Assembly (NCBI GenBank): GCA_949752735.1
Contig: OX457047.1
Span: forward strand, 2,950,782-3,014,781
Length of the DNA stretch: 64,000 nt
DNA from: Lumbricus terrestris
Lineage: Eukaryota > Annelida > Clitellata > Crassiclitellata > Lumbricidae
Direction: 5' to 3'
This document shows positions 1 to 10,136 of the stretch, one piece after another. Below the pieces are notes generated by a model. It was not told the DNA's origin. It saw only the letters and a program-made list of their open reading frames with translations, and searched no databases. The translations under genes were made by a program, and so were the position numbers. The first letter of the stretch is position 1; each line of letters starts with the position of its first letter.

Positions 1-397
1 CCTTAAATTGCATTTTGTTACCGCTGCTGTGGTTAGTTAACTGGTGTCGTTGGTGACCCCAGGCGTGTCCTTCATGATCTTCTCCCGCAAGAACAAGTAG
101 GGCCTATCTACTCCTTTAGGCCTCGCTCGCGTAATCTAAAAATGCCCCGCTGTGATTCGTCTATTGAAAACGGATTTATCACCAGAATGCTGACCTGCTC
201 GACGATAATATTTAAGTCATTTCACGCAACTTGTGAATCAATTTTCACCTTTTATTATCAGTAATATTATTGCTTCAATGTGTCATCTTAATCATGTTTT
301 ATGTCTAATTGTGCTTTTGCAAGTGGAGTAGGCTCCAATAAAGAAAATACTTACTTCAGTACCGGTATTTACTTTAAATTGATGGTGATTATTTTAG
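1..397. other. intron sequence upstream of the first visible exon of gene B
   Basis: No exon is seen here. The preceding exon of the paralogues (71 nt, ending in a PIIQ-like motif) was looked for and not found, so it lies beyond the left edge. A pyrimidine-poor stretch leads into the AG acceptor at 396..397. Confidence 0.6.
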
Positions 398-484
398 GTG
401 ATGATTGCCATGTACAGTTCTGTCAGTGGTCCACTTGTTGCGTTCTTCATCCTTGGCGCTGTCTCCAAACACGCCAATTGGAAG
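398..484 (+). CDS. Gene B exon 12-equivalent (87 nt)
   Basis: Acceptor ATTTTAG precedes 398 and donor GTGAAC follows 484. It encodes one membrane helix ending with the family-typical SKHANWK. It is in phase 0 at both ends and 87 nt long, like exon 12 of genes A and C. Confidence 0.85.
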
Positions 485-3400
485 GTGAACACGTCTATCA
501 TGCTGTGATTGTAATTGTAATTTTTAATTGTAATTGTGCAAAGCGCCACTTAAAGAGAACTCCTCAGAGGCGCTCCCGACCTGACACCTCACCACAATCA
601 AGGAGAATGGTTTTCAAACGCTTGCGGAAAAGGAGCAAAGAAAGACAAAGAAGTTCATTACGGAGACTAATAGGTAACTTATTCCAGAAAGACGGACCGA
701 CCATAGCAAAGCTTCTGTGCAGCACTGTGGAAGATCGAGCCATAGGGGCAACCAGGTCACCATGCTTAGCAGAGCGAAGGATTCTACGTGATAACTAATA
801 GACGTGAAACCAGTTACTATGGGAATTCATTAAATTCAAAATTCTCGTCTTGTTCTCAAAATCATAACGGGGATCTTGTTCCCACCCCAAATATCTAGCC
901 GATACAATATTCCGACCTCTTTCAGCCTCTTCACAGCGACCACTTTTCTCTTCAAGGATTTGATCCTCTATTGCTCATACTAGAACAGCTGAGTCCATGG
1001 CTCAGCAGGCCTACTGGTCCTTTGCCTCAATAATATTGGTCCCTCTCTAAGGAAGTATGCTGTCCCCTTCTACTCAATCTCAAATTCTAGCTGGACGTTT
1101 CTCCTCTTCATTTTCTTTCCTCAAAACCTGTATCTTCTAGTAATACAATAAATATAATTATTTTTCGAATTCATGTGCAAATAGTTTTGCATGGGGTGAT
1201 AAAACTCATTGGTCACGGTTGTGTTGTGTTGGTAAGATCTTGAAAATGCTAAACAGAAAATTGCTATGTTTTCTGGATCGTCAAATAACAGTGGGTGTAC
1301 TCAATAAAAGTAATATAAATTTTGTTGCATTTGCTATTTTGTCGTGATATTTGACTGTTGTGCGTATAGATTGATTTCCTTGATTAAACAATTGTTACAG
1401 TTGGCCAGAATATTGACAAATGCATTAGGGATCACTTTTTTGACCAACCTCCACGGTAACCAAAGCAATTTGGATGGTGTATTTATTGATTGGATTGTTA
1501 AGATACGCATCAGATTTAAACCATACTCTTCGTAACTTTTCTTTTGAGTTTGATATAATATTATATCGTAGCGGTTCTGTTTTGTGTGCGTGTGTTCAAT
1601 GTTCATGCACTTATGACAAAGTACGTAGACTCATTAAGTGTCATGTATTCATGTAATGGCATTGTGTCCTCGAAATATCTCTGGCGAACGTTAATGAAAA
1701 TGCCTGTGGCTGCTTAACTTCATTGTTATGACAACAGTTGAAAGCGTAGGCTAATAATTATTGCATTGCATTTTGAGTTGCTCCGCGTAAGTGATTAGGC
1801 CGTGATAATTCAAGATCTTCGAATTAAGTTAGCTTCAAATAGGGGTATCGTGGGTGTAATTAATTGGGCCGTTTAATTCAAGATCTTCAAAGTTGACTTT
1901 AGAATATCTTACATTTTTGCATTAAAGGGAGCGTTGCTAGGGGGCATCGTGGGTGTAATGGTGACCCTTTGGATGAGCATTGGATCAATGACGGTGCGCC
2001 ACAAACACCCTACTCTACCTCCTGTGTCCGTTGAGCAATGTTCCGCTGGAAACGGTAACTTCACTTTCATCGCATCTTCAACGAACAACTTTACCAACTA
2101 CACGTCGTCCTTCGAGGTCGATGATGGAATCTGGGGCGGAAACAACTGGAATGGGACAACTGTGGCTTCGTCGGACGCTGGAAGCCAAGTGGTAAGCATT
2201 GTCTACGAGATTACGTAGCATAGCAACAGCGAATTATTTACCGGGTCTCTGCTTTGGTGTGGCGGTGCCTCCTACATGCTGCTCCAGTATATTTGCAAGA
2301 GCTATGTCACCCTACTCTGGGTGCACATGCAGAGTCGTCGTGCTCTCCGCTCCTCCTTTTGGGACGAACTCCTCATTACCCGAGCAAGAACTGCTCCTAA
2401 ACCGCGCTGTGCTTTCTCCGTTATTGGCCCCCATGGTGTGGAATGGGGGGGGTGGTGGTATTTGCAGTTTAACGTCACTGTGTGGTAACAAAGACCATTA
2501 GCGATGCCCTCCTCCTTAATCCAGGCTTGGGACTGGCACTAACAGAGTGCAGCCAGTGTGGAATGGGCTTACACTGTGTGTAAGTTTTATCTTATGCATA
2601 GGTTTTTTTTCTAGCTTTGTCTACGAGATTACTTAGGATAATAACTGCGAATTATATACCGTGTCACTGCTTTGGTGTGGCGATGTCTCCTACACGCTGC
2701 TCCAGTATATTTGCAAGATCTATAATATCACTCTACTCTGGGTGTACAGAGGCATCGTGTTCTACGTTCATCTACTCAGGGTGATCTCCTCATTTCCCTC
2801 CCAGCAGACAGCACAGGTTATGCGGCATCTGGTTCTTCTCTCGTGCGAGTGACTGAGTACAGAAATAATTAATTAGCGATGTCCTATCGATATTCGGAAG
2901 GTTCTGCAATCCGTCATTAGGCCTACTCTGGCAAAATCGTTTTACGAATTCAACCTGGGATATCTTTTATCATGCCAGCTTACACTTAAGCAGGGATTAT
3001 TTTTCATTTATCCAACTTCCATTTAAGCAAGTATTCTTTTTGTTAATCCAACAATGGTCGTGAGGGTCGGTTAAGGATCGAGTAAGGGTAAGCATCGTCA
3101 ATGGAAAGCATCTGTTTAATCAACAAGAATAATTATTTCTTGCACTGACAATCGACACGGAGCCCATTAAACTCGCCGTTGTGATTAAATAACGTTGCAC
3201 TGCATTAAATTTTCTCCAAGGAGATGCACGGCTGTTTTTAAGGAATTTTTAGAACTGCACAACCTCTTCTTTTCCTTCCCATCCTCCATGGTAGATTACT
3301 TCTAATCGGAGAACAATACCAGTAACCATTTTTTGCTAGTTTTAACTGTACAGAAGTGCTTCTACAACTGCACAAATACATTTAGAGCTGCACATTTTGT

Positions 3401-4266
3401 GTACAACTGCACGTTAAAAAAAGCCCTGAGGAGATGCATTACGTACAGCAATACCTAACATCACATTTTAAAGTTATGTTTATATCGTTCACCAGTTTCA
3501 ACTTCAAGGTCTGGAGAATTTCTACGCCATATCGTATCTGTGGTTCTTTCCAATCGGAACCATCGTCACCGGAATCATCGGTATAGTTGCATCTCTCATC
3601 ATGCGTAAGTGCAATATCAGCTGATCTTTAAATACTCCTATCCTCTATTGTTACGTACGTCTAATGCATTGAGATTGGAACTATTTACTGAACCTATTGG
3701 AATAGATTTTGACCTGATTTTATTTCGGTTCACTCTATTCTCTTGCAACGGAATTAGAGGGTAGAAGATCAGGTGAGTCAGGCTAAGAGTCCCCAAAGAA
3801 ATTGAGACTTTAATTTCGAATGGAAAGTCCGATCGGTGATGGATAGAGGAAGGTGATAGTGCATGGGTGACCAGCAAGGATGGAGGAGGAACTGGGGGGA
3901 CGAGCGGAATTCACGAGGCAGATCATTCCAGAGGCGTGTTGCAGAGTCTGGCATTATACCCGATCTGACTCGACGAAACTTTTATAGAACTTTTAACGGA
4001 ACTTTTATAGAGATGCCTTAAATATATGGTGGACGTCCTTTAAAATAAAAAAGCCAAAATTACGAAAATAAATTCCACGCCGCATTGTCTGTACATTGGC
4101 TTTGCTTAATTTTGAAACAGGGGACAGAGATCTGGAAGCGAAGGTGGATGAACGGCTTCTTGTAAGGTTCCACTGGTGCAGAAGTTCAGACGAGTATGAG
4201 AACCAGGAACGGCTGGAAAACGGGAACAAAGTAGCGCTACAGGAATCGAAAGTAGGTGACATTTAG
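398..4266 (+). CDS. Gene B: SLC5-type sodium/solute symporter, 3' part (last four coding exons)
   Basis: The visible exons join as 398..484, 1928..2191, 3496..3604 and 4121..4266, each bounded by AG and GT and joining in frame (87, 264, 109 and 146 nt). These lengths equal the last four exons of gene A on the opposite strand. The encoded part covers one transmembrane helix ending in SKHANWK, a further helix (GGIVGVMVTLWMSIGS), a long extracellular loop with N-glycosylation sequons (NFT, NYT, NGT), the last helix (ENFYAISYLWFFPIGT) and a short charged cytoplasmic tail ending VGDI. In SLC5 proteins of the SLC5A8/12/6 branch these parts form the C-terminal end of a plasma-membrane Na+-driven carrier for monocarboxylates or vitamins; the substrate here cannot be read. 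The 5' exons lie outside the window. The introns hold a LINE tail, a local duplication and a hAT MITE. Confidence 0.85.
506..750 (-). repeat. CR1/L2-like LINE 3' end (C-terminus of RT ORF plus tail)
   Basis: Read on the minus strand this is the same sequence as 55016..55262 and the plus-strand copy at 8374..8600. It encodes the tail of a LINE polyprotein of the type FWNKLPISLRNELL, then the shared hairpin GGAGCGCCTCTG...GGCGC and an (ATTACA)-type tail. It starts only about 20 nt after the splice donor of gene B exon 12. Confidence 0.65.
746..1927. other. intron of gene B, no feature recognised
   Basis: AT-rich sequence with short ORFs that show no family resemblance. The acceptor of the next exon lies at its right end (CATTAAAG). 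Confidence 0.5.
1928..2191 (+). CDS. Gene B exon 13-equivalent (264 nt, helix plus glycosylated loop)
   Basis: Encodes GALLGGIVGVMVTLWMSIGS, then TLPPVSVEQC and a loop with the sequons NFT, NYT and NGT. The donor is GTAAGC at 2192. Length and phase equal gene A exon 13. Confidence 0.88.
2202..2800 (+). repeat. direct duplication of about 180 bp in a gene B intron
   Basis: 2202..2385 and 2618..2800 are diverged copies of one segment (shared start GTCTACGAGATTAC, shared core CTGCTCCAGTATATTTGCAAG). The first copy starts about 10 nt after the splice donor of exon 13. Neither copy holds a convincing ORF. Confidence 0.7.
2463..2590 (+). repeat. copy 1 of a dispersed motif encoding a signal-peptide-like string
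   Basis: Encodes ALLLNPGLGLALTEC in one frame and stops at TAA soon after. Diverged relatives occur at 51290..51420 and 63330..63470 on the same strand. No start codon is seen in this copy. Confidence 0.5.
2801..3220. other. intron of gene B, no feature recognised
   Basis: No exon, tandem array or inverted repeat was noticed. Confidence 0.4.
3222..3441. mobile_element. hAT-type MITE, family 'GGGCTGTTTTTAAGG', copy 1
   Basis: About 220 bp with inverted ends CGGCTGTTTTTAA... and ...TTAAAAAAAGCCCTG, flanked by the 8-bp repeat GGAGATGC on both sides. The same element occurs at 17607..17800. The 8-bp target duplication points to the hAT superfamily. Confidence 0.75.
3496..3604 (+). CDS. Gene B exon 14-equivalent (109 nt, last helix)
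   Basis: Acceptor CACCAG, donor GTAAGT. Encodes LENFYAISYLWFFPIGT and the rest of the final membrane helix. It ends one base into a codon, as in genes A and C. Confidence 0.88.
4121..4266 (+). CDS. Gene B terminal exon (146 nt, cytoplasmic tail)
   Basis: Acceptor TTGAAACAG. Encodes the charged tail RDRDLEAKVDERLLVRFHW... and ends KVGDI, stop TAG at 4264..4266. The matching exon of gene A has the same length and the same core LEAKVDERLL. Confidence 0.88.
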
Positions 4267-4310
4267 TTGCAACAAACCTTATCGATGCCATTGTGTTGTA
4301 TAGTGTTTTG

Positions 4311-4316
4311 AATAAA
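4311..4316 (+). terminator. polyadenylation signal AATAAA of gene B
   Basis: A canonical AATAAA lies 44 nt after the gene B stop codon, in sense orientation. Confidence 0.6.
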
Positions 4317-4410
4317 GCTCTTCTCATAGCAAGAGCCTTTCAGAAGCACTCCCATTGCCTGCGACCCCGATAGAAAAGTCAGAATTCGAGGCGACATTAA
4401 AAGAAGGAAA

Positions 4411-4500
4411 GACTATACGAGAGAGAGAGAGAAACAGACAGACAGGCAGACAAGCAGACAGACAGGCAGACAGAGACAGAGAGACAGACAGAGAGAGGAG
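4411..4500. repeat. purine-rich simple repeat (GA/GACA)n
   Basis: Degenerate run of GAGAGA, CAGA and GGCAGACA units about 90 bp long, downstream of gene B. Confidence 0.8.
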
Positions 4501-5760
4501 GAGCAAACTGATGGAAGAGAGGAACCTATAGGTCTACATGTAAGGCATCTGGATTGAGCCATGGCAGTTTCCTGACGAGGCAATAAACGTAGCCTATGTC
4601 CGCACAATTTCATGATGATCGACATAGCGCGATTAAAATCTAATCAAATGTAAAGTCTATAGAAGTGTACAAAATTATATGTTGGAGACCTGCTTACAAT
4701 TATCTTTTTATATAGTCCTAAGAGGTTTAATAATAATAAGAAGAAGAATAGACAATGTATATGGCGTCGTAATGCGACCATACCGCTTCAAGGGCGCCTC
4801 ACAAATAGCTTTACCAGAGAGGTTCATATTAAAATAGCTCTTACAAATTTAGTTTCTTTTATGGACCTACTAATGCATTTCTCAAATGATGACTTAAACA
4901 ATTAAACAATAACATTAAAAAGCTTAATCCTTTAGAGTATACCCTAATTCGCTTGGCATTAGAAAACGTAGGCCTTAGGAATATCATACAAAAATAAAAC
5001 TAAGGAAAATAATATCATACATAAAATTAATAAATGAAGTTACTTTGAAATGTTAATAAAGGAATAAAGCGATACGGAAAATAGAAAAACGAAGAAACGA
5101 CGTTTTCTGTAAATGATAAAAAAACGAAAAAAGTTATAAACAACTTAAATGCTTTTCAGGGTCTCAAGGAACACGAGGATGGTTATCTCAATGGCTGCGA
5201 AATGACGCTTTCGAATAAAGCCTAAAAGGGGCTTTCACAGAAACCAGAGCGACAAGCAAAACTAGAAAACGGATTCTCACTGAAGTATTATGCAGAATAA
5301 TCGCTCCGTGCCTAGATCACTGTAACGCACGAACAACCGAGTCCTTAGTAGCAGCACACATGTGCATCATTATAGTATGCGGTGGTCCGAACTTTATTGA
5401 TATTCGCCCTGACCTGGCACAACGATATTCCTGTGTTTGGTAGGTCTATGTATAATTATAGGCTAACTCACACTTTATCATAAAGTAAGTTGATCTTGCA
5501 TCTCACCTTGTCTGTGATAAGGTGTGACAACAATCGAGCTGCACTGTGGTTATTTAATTTTGGCATGAGGCAAGATCCAGAGAGGCAATTGACCGCAATG
5601 CGCTTTGCGCACGGATATCTTGAAAATCCCTATACACCTGCAGATTCTAAAGTTTTATCGACCTGCTATGGACTGTATGGTAGCAGGTTAATGCGCTGGA
5701 AAGTCGACCCATGTTAATAAATGTATGATGTGAAGGTATTCGATTATATGTAGCCCCGCC
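4501..5760. other. intergenic sequence 3' of gene B, no gene seen
   Basis: AT-rich. The 75-codon ORF at 5490..5717 has no family signature and no flanking splice context. I would not call it a gene. Confidence 0.5.
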
Positions 5761-5764
5761 CGCT

Positions 5765-5995
5765 CACGGTGGGGGGCGGTGGCGTAGCGGTGTGTTCTGT
5801 GCGTTGTGGCCGGAAGTTTGCAGGTTCAAATTTACCTTCAGCCTCTGCATAACAATCTTGGAGAAGTTGCTCACCCATAATTATTATTGTCTGTGAGGAA
5901 AACAACGGGAAACCACCCCACTCATCTCACCCCACTCATGAGCAGGGTAGGGCCGGTTGATTTGTGCGACGTCGCTTGGCAATAGATAAACGCTG
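5765..5995 (+). repeat. tRNA-derived SINE (family 2)
   Basis: Begins GGGGGGCGGTGGCGTAGCGG, an A-box-like start, with a B-box-like GCAGGTTCAAATTTACC about 50 nt later and an unrelated body. Only one copy was noticed in the window. Confidence 0.5.
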
Positions 5996-6311
5996 TCTTT
6001 AGTAATTATACAGACAACAAAGGATGCCCTGGTAAAACGAGATCAGCCACCATGGGCGCCCTCGCATAGGGGCAAGAGGGGCAATTGCCACCCCCTGGAA
6101 AATTGACACCCATTTTTTAAAACAACTTTTTTGGAGTGTTAGTAAATTTTTTCCTACCAAAGCATCAATGATGCATAACGCGAAAATGAGAAATCTACAT
6201 TTAACATCATCGACGAAACACACATGATCTTCTTAATTTCCTGCTTTGCATTTTCAAGCTCTTGAAACAAGACCGTCTTGCAAAATTTTTTGCCATGACC
6301 TTGTTTCTAAC

Positions 6312-6796
6312 GCCGGTGACACGAAACGGAGTATCCCCCCTGTGACACGAAACGGAGTATCCCCCCTGAAAGCTATCCGGGAGGATGAATTAATCTATCC
6401 CCCCGGATGGAATTAACCGGTCTATACTATCCGGGGGGATACACCGTTCTATCCCCTTTTTGAAAAAAGCGCATAATAAACAAATGTATGCTGTAATCAA
6501 AATTTAAAGTTACTCTAATTGTTCTAAGTGTCCTAAGCAATGCTCAGATAAAGGCAAATCGAATTTATTTAGTGACTCTGAGTGTTCTTAAGTGTTTTAA
6601 ATGCTTTAAGTGCTCTAAAAACAGGGTAAAACAAATTATCTAGTAGGAATAAATATACCTGTTAGTGTCATTGTTCAAAACAAAGCAGATGAAAATTAAT
6701 TTGCAGAAAAAAATACACGCGGAAGCGGTTTTTTCGACTTTTTTTTAATTTAGGGGATACAATTAATACGGGGATACTCTATTTCGTGACACCGGC
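6312..6796. mobile_element. MITE with GCCGGTGNCACGAAA ends, copy 1
   Basis: Inverted ends GCCGGTGACACGAAACGGAG and CTATTTCGTGACACCGGC. The left end is duplicated in tandem (CACGAAACGGAGTATCCCCC occurs twice). The internal body, rich in AGTG(T/C)TCTAAGTG units, recurs at 16545..16790 and 53090..53740 and, diverged, at 41888..42302. Confidence 0.7.
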
Positions 6797-7129
6797 CATT
6801 TGGCGGTGATGCGAACGGATAACTCATCTTTATTTTACTTTGTCGTAATTATTATGTCAACCGAATTGCTATTTCAAGGGCTGCTATGTGTGCTCATTTA
6901 CAGGGAGCATTCGGCTCAGTCTTTGTCCACCTTTCTTTCCGTTTCCTACAACAGGAATCTTGTATGCATTAGATGTCCGCATACATTAATTTTCTGCACG
7001 AGGAGCAAAACGCAATTAATATAGTCACGGTTCAAGTCTTTGGCCAGAGCTTGAAAACTGCACCAAGAATCTGAATGTAATATTAATTAGTTCGAAGTGA
7101 TTTCTAAATTTATTTATTTATTTATTTCA

Positions 7130-7340
7130 GAAATTTATATAGCGCCTCTTCAAGGTAGGCTACTCAGAAGCGCTCCCGGCCCAACCACGGCTAAATAAAA
7201 CAGTTTTTAGGTTTTTAAGGAACAGAGTGGAGTGACCCCCTGGAATTAAGCGCATTGTAATGTTCAGAGAGATCATTCCAAGTTGTAGGACCAGCAACAG
7301 AGAATGAACTGCGCTGTCGGATAGCCCCTTGACGCAAATG
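7130..7340. repeat. SINE-like repeat with the shared GCGCC hairpin tail
   Basis: Starts with a (TATT)n run and TATATAGCGCCTCTTCAAGG, then CAGAAGCGCTCCCGGCC. The following body (ATCATTCCAAGTTGTAGGAC) resembles 34553..34830. Orientation of the parent element is minus if the tail is its 3' end. Confidence 0.45.
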
Positions 7341-7512
7341 ATTATAAATGTAAATTACTCATCAGTTTCGCTATATGTATCATCAGTTGGATCATCATTA
7401 GTGTTTTATTGCGAGAAATTTGCTAGAAACGAAAAGTAGTAGCTAGAAAATTAGTTGTCAATTTTCCAGGGGAGCAAGTGCCCCACTTGCCCCACTTGCG
7501 CGGGTGCCCATG

Positions 7513-8370
7513 CTTATTATAATGTACATGTGGAGAGCATTGTGTGTCTGTTGGCATTCTCTATATAATATGTCTAAACCGTCGATAAACGACTTTGTCA
7601 AGCAGAGGTAGGCTACGTATTTGAATATTTAATGATTATGGCAGACTATTGCAGCCATTAAATATACGCGTCAGTTTAACTTAGCCTACAATGCCTACTG
7701 TTGCACAAATCATAATAATTGTAGCCTATTCAAGAAATTAAGCAACATGCGTCATTGCGTAATTAAATTTAGGCCTAAGCAGACTTTTTAATCGAGTAGC
7801 CAAGCTGAAAATCAATATTCAATTATTTTATGGACATTCTTGACAGTTGTCTGCGATGTGCATGCTTCGGTTGTTGAAGTTGCCATAGGGATCTTCCAAT
7901 GGCTGAAAAAACGTTGTATGAATTTCTTCATTTTCTATGCAGTTAAAGTTGTCTGTTACACGTAATCCACAAATGTAGATCAAAATAGTCCGCTTCAGAT
8001 ATAAATACGTTACTATTTGTTTCAATTTATCAGAAACATTTCTTGCCCTAGCCTATTATATTCCTACAGTTCATTCAAAAATTTTTTAATTTGCATTCTT
8101 CGCGTTATATGACAATAGCATAACCTATATAATAGGGATGCAGTGCTGAAGCATCCAACCAGCATCCATGATTCAGTTGAATGTCATACTTTCAACCAAA
8201 CAATGCAACTCTGTATGCGATTACAATTTCTATTGTTCCTTCGTAGCTTTTGTTGAATGAAAATCGTGTTATGACGTATACAACGTTTGATGTGCTTGCA
8301 TCACTTAACACTCGGTATCTTGTTGCACCGACTTCTTTGCGTCCAAACGCCGGCTCTGAAAAATCACATT
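7513..8370. other. intergenic sequence, no feature recognised
   Basis: No domain is recognisable in the 60-65-codon ORFs at 7828..8025 and 8192..8374. Confidence 0.4.
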
Positions 8371-8373
8371 GCA

Positions 8374-8600
8374 CACACGTTCGGTAGTTGATCTTCGAAA
8401 AGCATATGCTTATTCTTTCTGGAATAAGCTACCTATTAGTCTCCGTAATGAGCTTCTTTGTCTTTCTTTGCCCCTTTTCCGTAAGCGTTTGAAAACCATT
8501 CTCTTTGATTGTGGTTTGGTATCAGGTCGGGAGCGCCTCTGGGGAGTTCTCTTGAAGGGGCGCTATATAAATGTACGATTACAATTACAATTACAATATG
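8374..8600 (+). repeat. CR1/L2-like LINE 3' end, plus-strand copy
   Basis: Encodes SFWNKLPISLRNELLCLSL and FRKRLKTILF, the form typical of the extreme C-terminus of CR1/L2-clade reverse transcriptases. It continues into GGGAGCGCCTCTGGGGAG...GGGGCGCTATATAAATG and a (ATTACA)n tail. Only the last ~60 codons remain, as expected for a 5'-truncated LINE copy. Confidence 0.7.
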
Positions 8601-8700
8601 GTTGGATAGAAGTTTTTGGATGAAATTCCAGCAGATCCCTGACTTGCGCATGGCCACATGCTGGGTGGCGTTACAAGTGTGCGCTGACTATCATTGATAG

Positions 8701-8832
8701 CAGGGGCGCCCGCAGGCGTACGCACTTACGCAAGTGCGTACAGCAGCGGCGCCCGTAGACGTACGCACATAGGTAAGTGCGTACAGCGCGAGGATAGAAA
8801 AGGTATGTTTTTGAAAAATTTTAGCTTGATGA

Positions 8833-8869
<37 letters not shown>

Positions 8870-9030
8870 TCATCAGTTTTTTCGGCGGATAGAAAAGGTA
8901 TGTTTTTGGGAAATTTTAGCTGACTAAAAGTCATAAGTTTTTTCGGCGACCTAACGAAATTTTTTTTTCTGTTCGCCCCTCCTTCGAAAATTTCTGTGCG
9001 TACAAAAAAAAAATCCTGCGGGCGCCGCTG
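8701..9030. mobile_element. hAT-type MITE, family 'CAGGGGCGCCCGCAGG'
   Basis: Ends CAGGGGCGCCCGCAGG and CCTGCGGGCGCCGCTG are inverted, and the 8-bp target duplication ATTGATAG flanks both sides exactly. It holds a run of about 33 A residues (8835..8867) and an internal duplication of a GGCGGATAGAAAAGGTATG block. Confidence 0.85.
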
Positions 9031-9164
9031 ATTGATAGAAGTTTCGCTCATGCGATAATAATAATTATATGACTCATAGGCTTATCACGCAGCAGCGAGT
9101 AATCATTGCTCGCTACTAGTAACATTAGTTAGCATCCAGAAAACTTATCAAGATAATCTGTTGT

Positions 9165-9210
9165 CTCTGTCTCTCTGTCCTCTTCCTGTCGTCTCTTTGT
9201 CGTCTCTCTC

Positions 9211-9241
<31 letters not shown>

Positions 9242-9248
9242 GTCTCTT

Positions 9249-9299
<51 letters not shown>

Positions 9300-9389
9300 G
9301 TCTCTCTCTCTGTCTCTCTCTCTCTGTCTCTTTCTCTCTCCCTCTCTCTCTCTGTCTGTCTCTCTCTCTTTCTCTCTCTCTCTTTCTCT
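9165..9389. repeat. (TCTCTG/TC)n microsatellite
   Basis: About 225 bp of TCTC and TGTC units. ORFs of 94-111 codons in this region arise only from the repeat. Confidence 0.9.
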
Positions 9390-9619
9390 CAGTGGCGGTG
9401 CCAGGATTTCAGTTTTTTTGGGGGGGGGGACTGAAGCCTCCCTGAGGAAATTTTCCATTTTCATCCGCCAACATTTCTGACGAACTTTTTAAAAAAGTCA
9501 TCCGGTCGAAAATCGTGGAAATATTCCAGTTTTGCATGTAAAAAACCCGGATGTTTTTTTTAGGTTTTTGGCCTTTTATAGGGGCTTAGCCCCCTAGCCT
9601 CCCCCTAGCGCCGCCACTG
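9390..9619. mobile_element. hAT-type MITE, family 'CAGTGGCGGCGCCAG', copy 1
   Basis: Ends CAGTGGCGGTGCCAGG and TAGCGCCGCCACTG. Internal text CCATTTTCATCCGCCA and AAATTTCTGACGA is shared with copies at 45214, 49181 and 53973. No clean target duplication here because the left flank is a microsatellite. Confidence 0.75.
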
Positions 9620-9993
9620 GCTACCTTGCTCGCCATAAATCACCATGTCACAGCTACATTTCAAAAGCAAATTTTATTAAGCTCAATGACTTATTGAAGC
9701 ATTCAAATTCTCTATCAAGTAGCATTTCGAAAGCCAAAAAGTTCAAGAAACTGAGTCAGGCATATAGGCTATGTCAATTGTTTACGCATTATGCTTACGC
9801 TTCATTTTAAAAACGATAAAGCGACAGTTAGGCCTATGCTGTCAGTTGTAGGCGCTAATGTGGACAGACAGTCACAGAATTGTGCCCTATATACCAGAAC
9901 TTTCGCCCTGCCAAGGCTGCCATAACTTTTGTCACCCCAGAATTTTGCCCTGCCAGAACTTTAGCACGGCGAATAATTTGCAATGCCTGCAGA
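9620..9993. other. intergenic sequence, no gene seen
   Basis: The motif CCCTGCCA / TTTGCCCTGCCA recurs loosely from 9880 to 10290 around the next MITE. I cannot assign it. Confidence 0.35.
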
Positions 9994-10136
9994 CATAGGC
10001 GCAATCACGTCCTAAAAGTTGGGGGGACCATAATGAATCACGTCCTAAAAGTTGGGGGACAATAGTAATAAAGCTAGGATACCACTCAAAAGTTGGGGGG
10101 ACGCGTCCCGTGGGTCCCATAGGGTGGTTGCGCCTA
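9994..10136. mobile_element. small MITE with ATAGGCGCAA ends
   Basis: 143 bp from CATAGGCGCAATCACG to GGTTGCGCCTA, flanked by the duplicated TGCCTGCAGA (9984..9993 and 10137..10146). An internal CACGTCCTAAAAGTTGGGGG block is repeated. Confidence 0.75.

Larger units (their letters stand above)
6053..7512. mobile_element. hAT-like non-autonomous element, with later insertions
   Basis: The ends are inverted: CCATGGGCGCCCTCGCATAG at the left and GCGCGGGTGCCCATG at the right, both followed inward by GGGGCAA and a CTGGAAAATTGACA block. A MITE (6312..6796) and a SINE-like segment (7130..7340) sit inside. No target duplication was recognised. A partial relative lies at 34998..35100. Confidence 0.5.

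Noticed and set aside
301..798. 165-codon plus-strand ORF
   Set aside because: Joins gene B exon 12 in a wrong frame with antisense LINE sequence.
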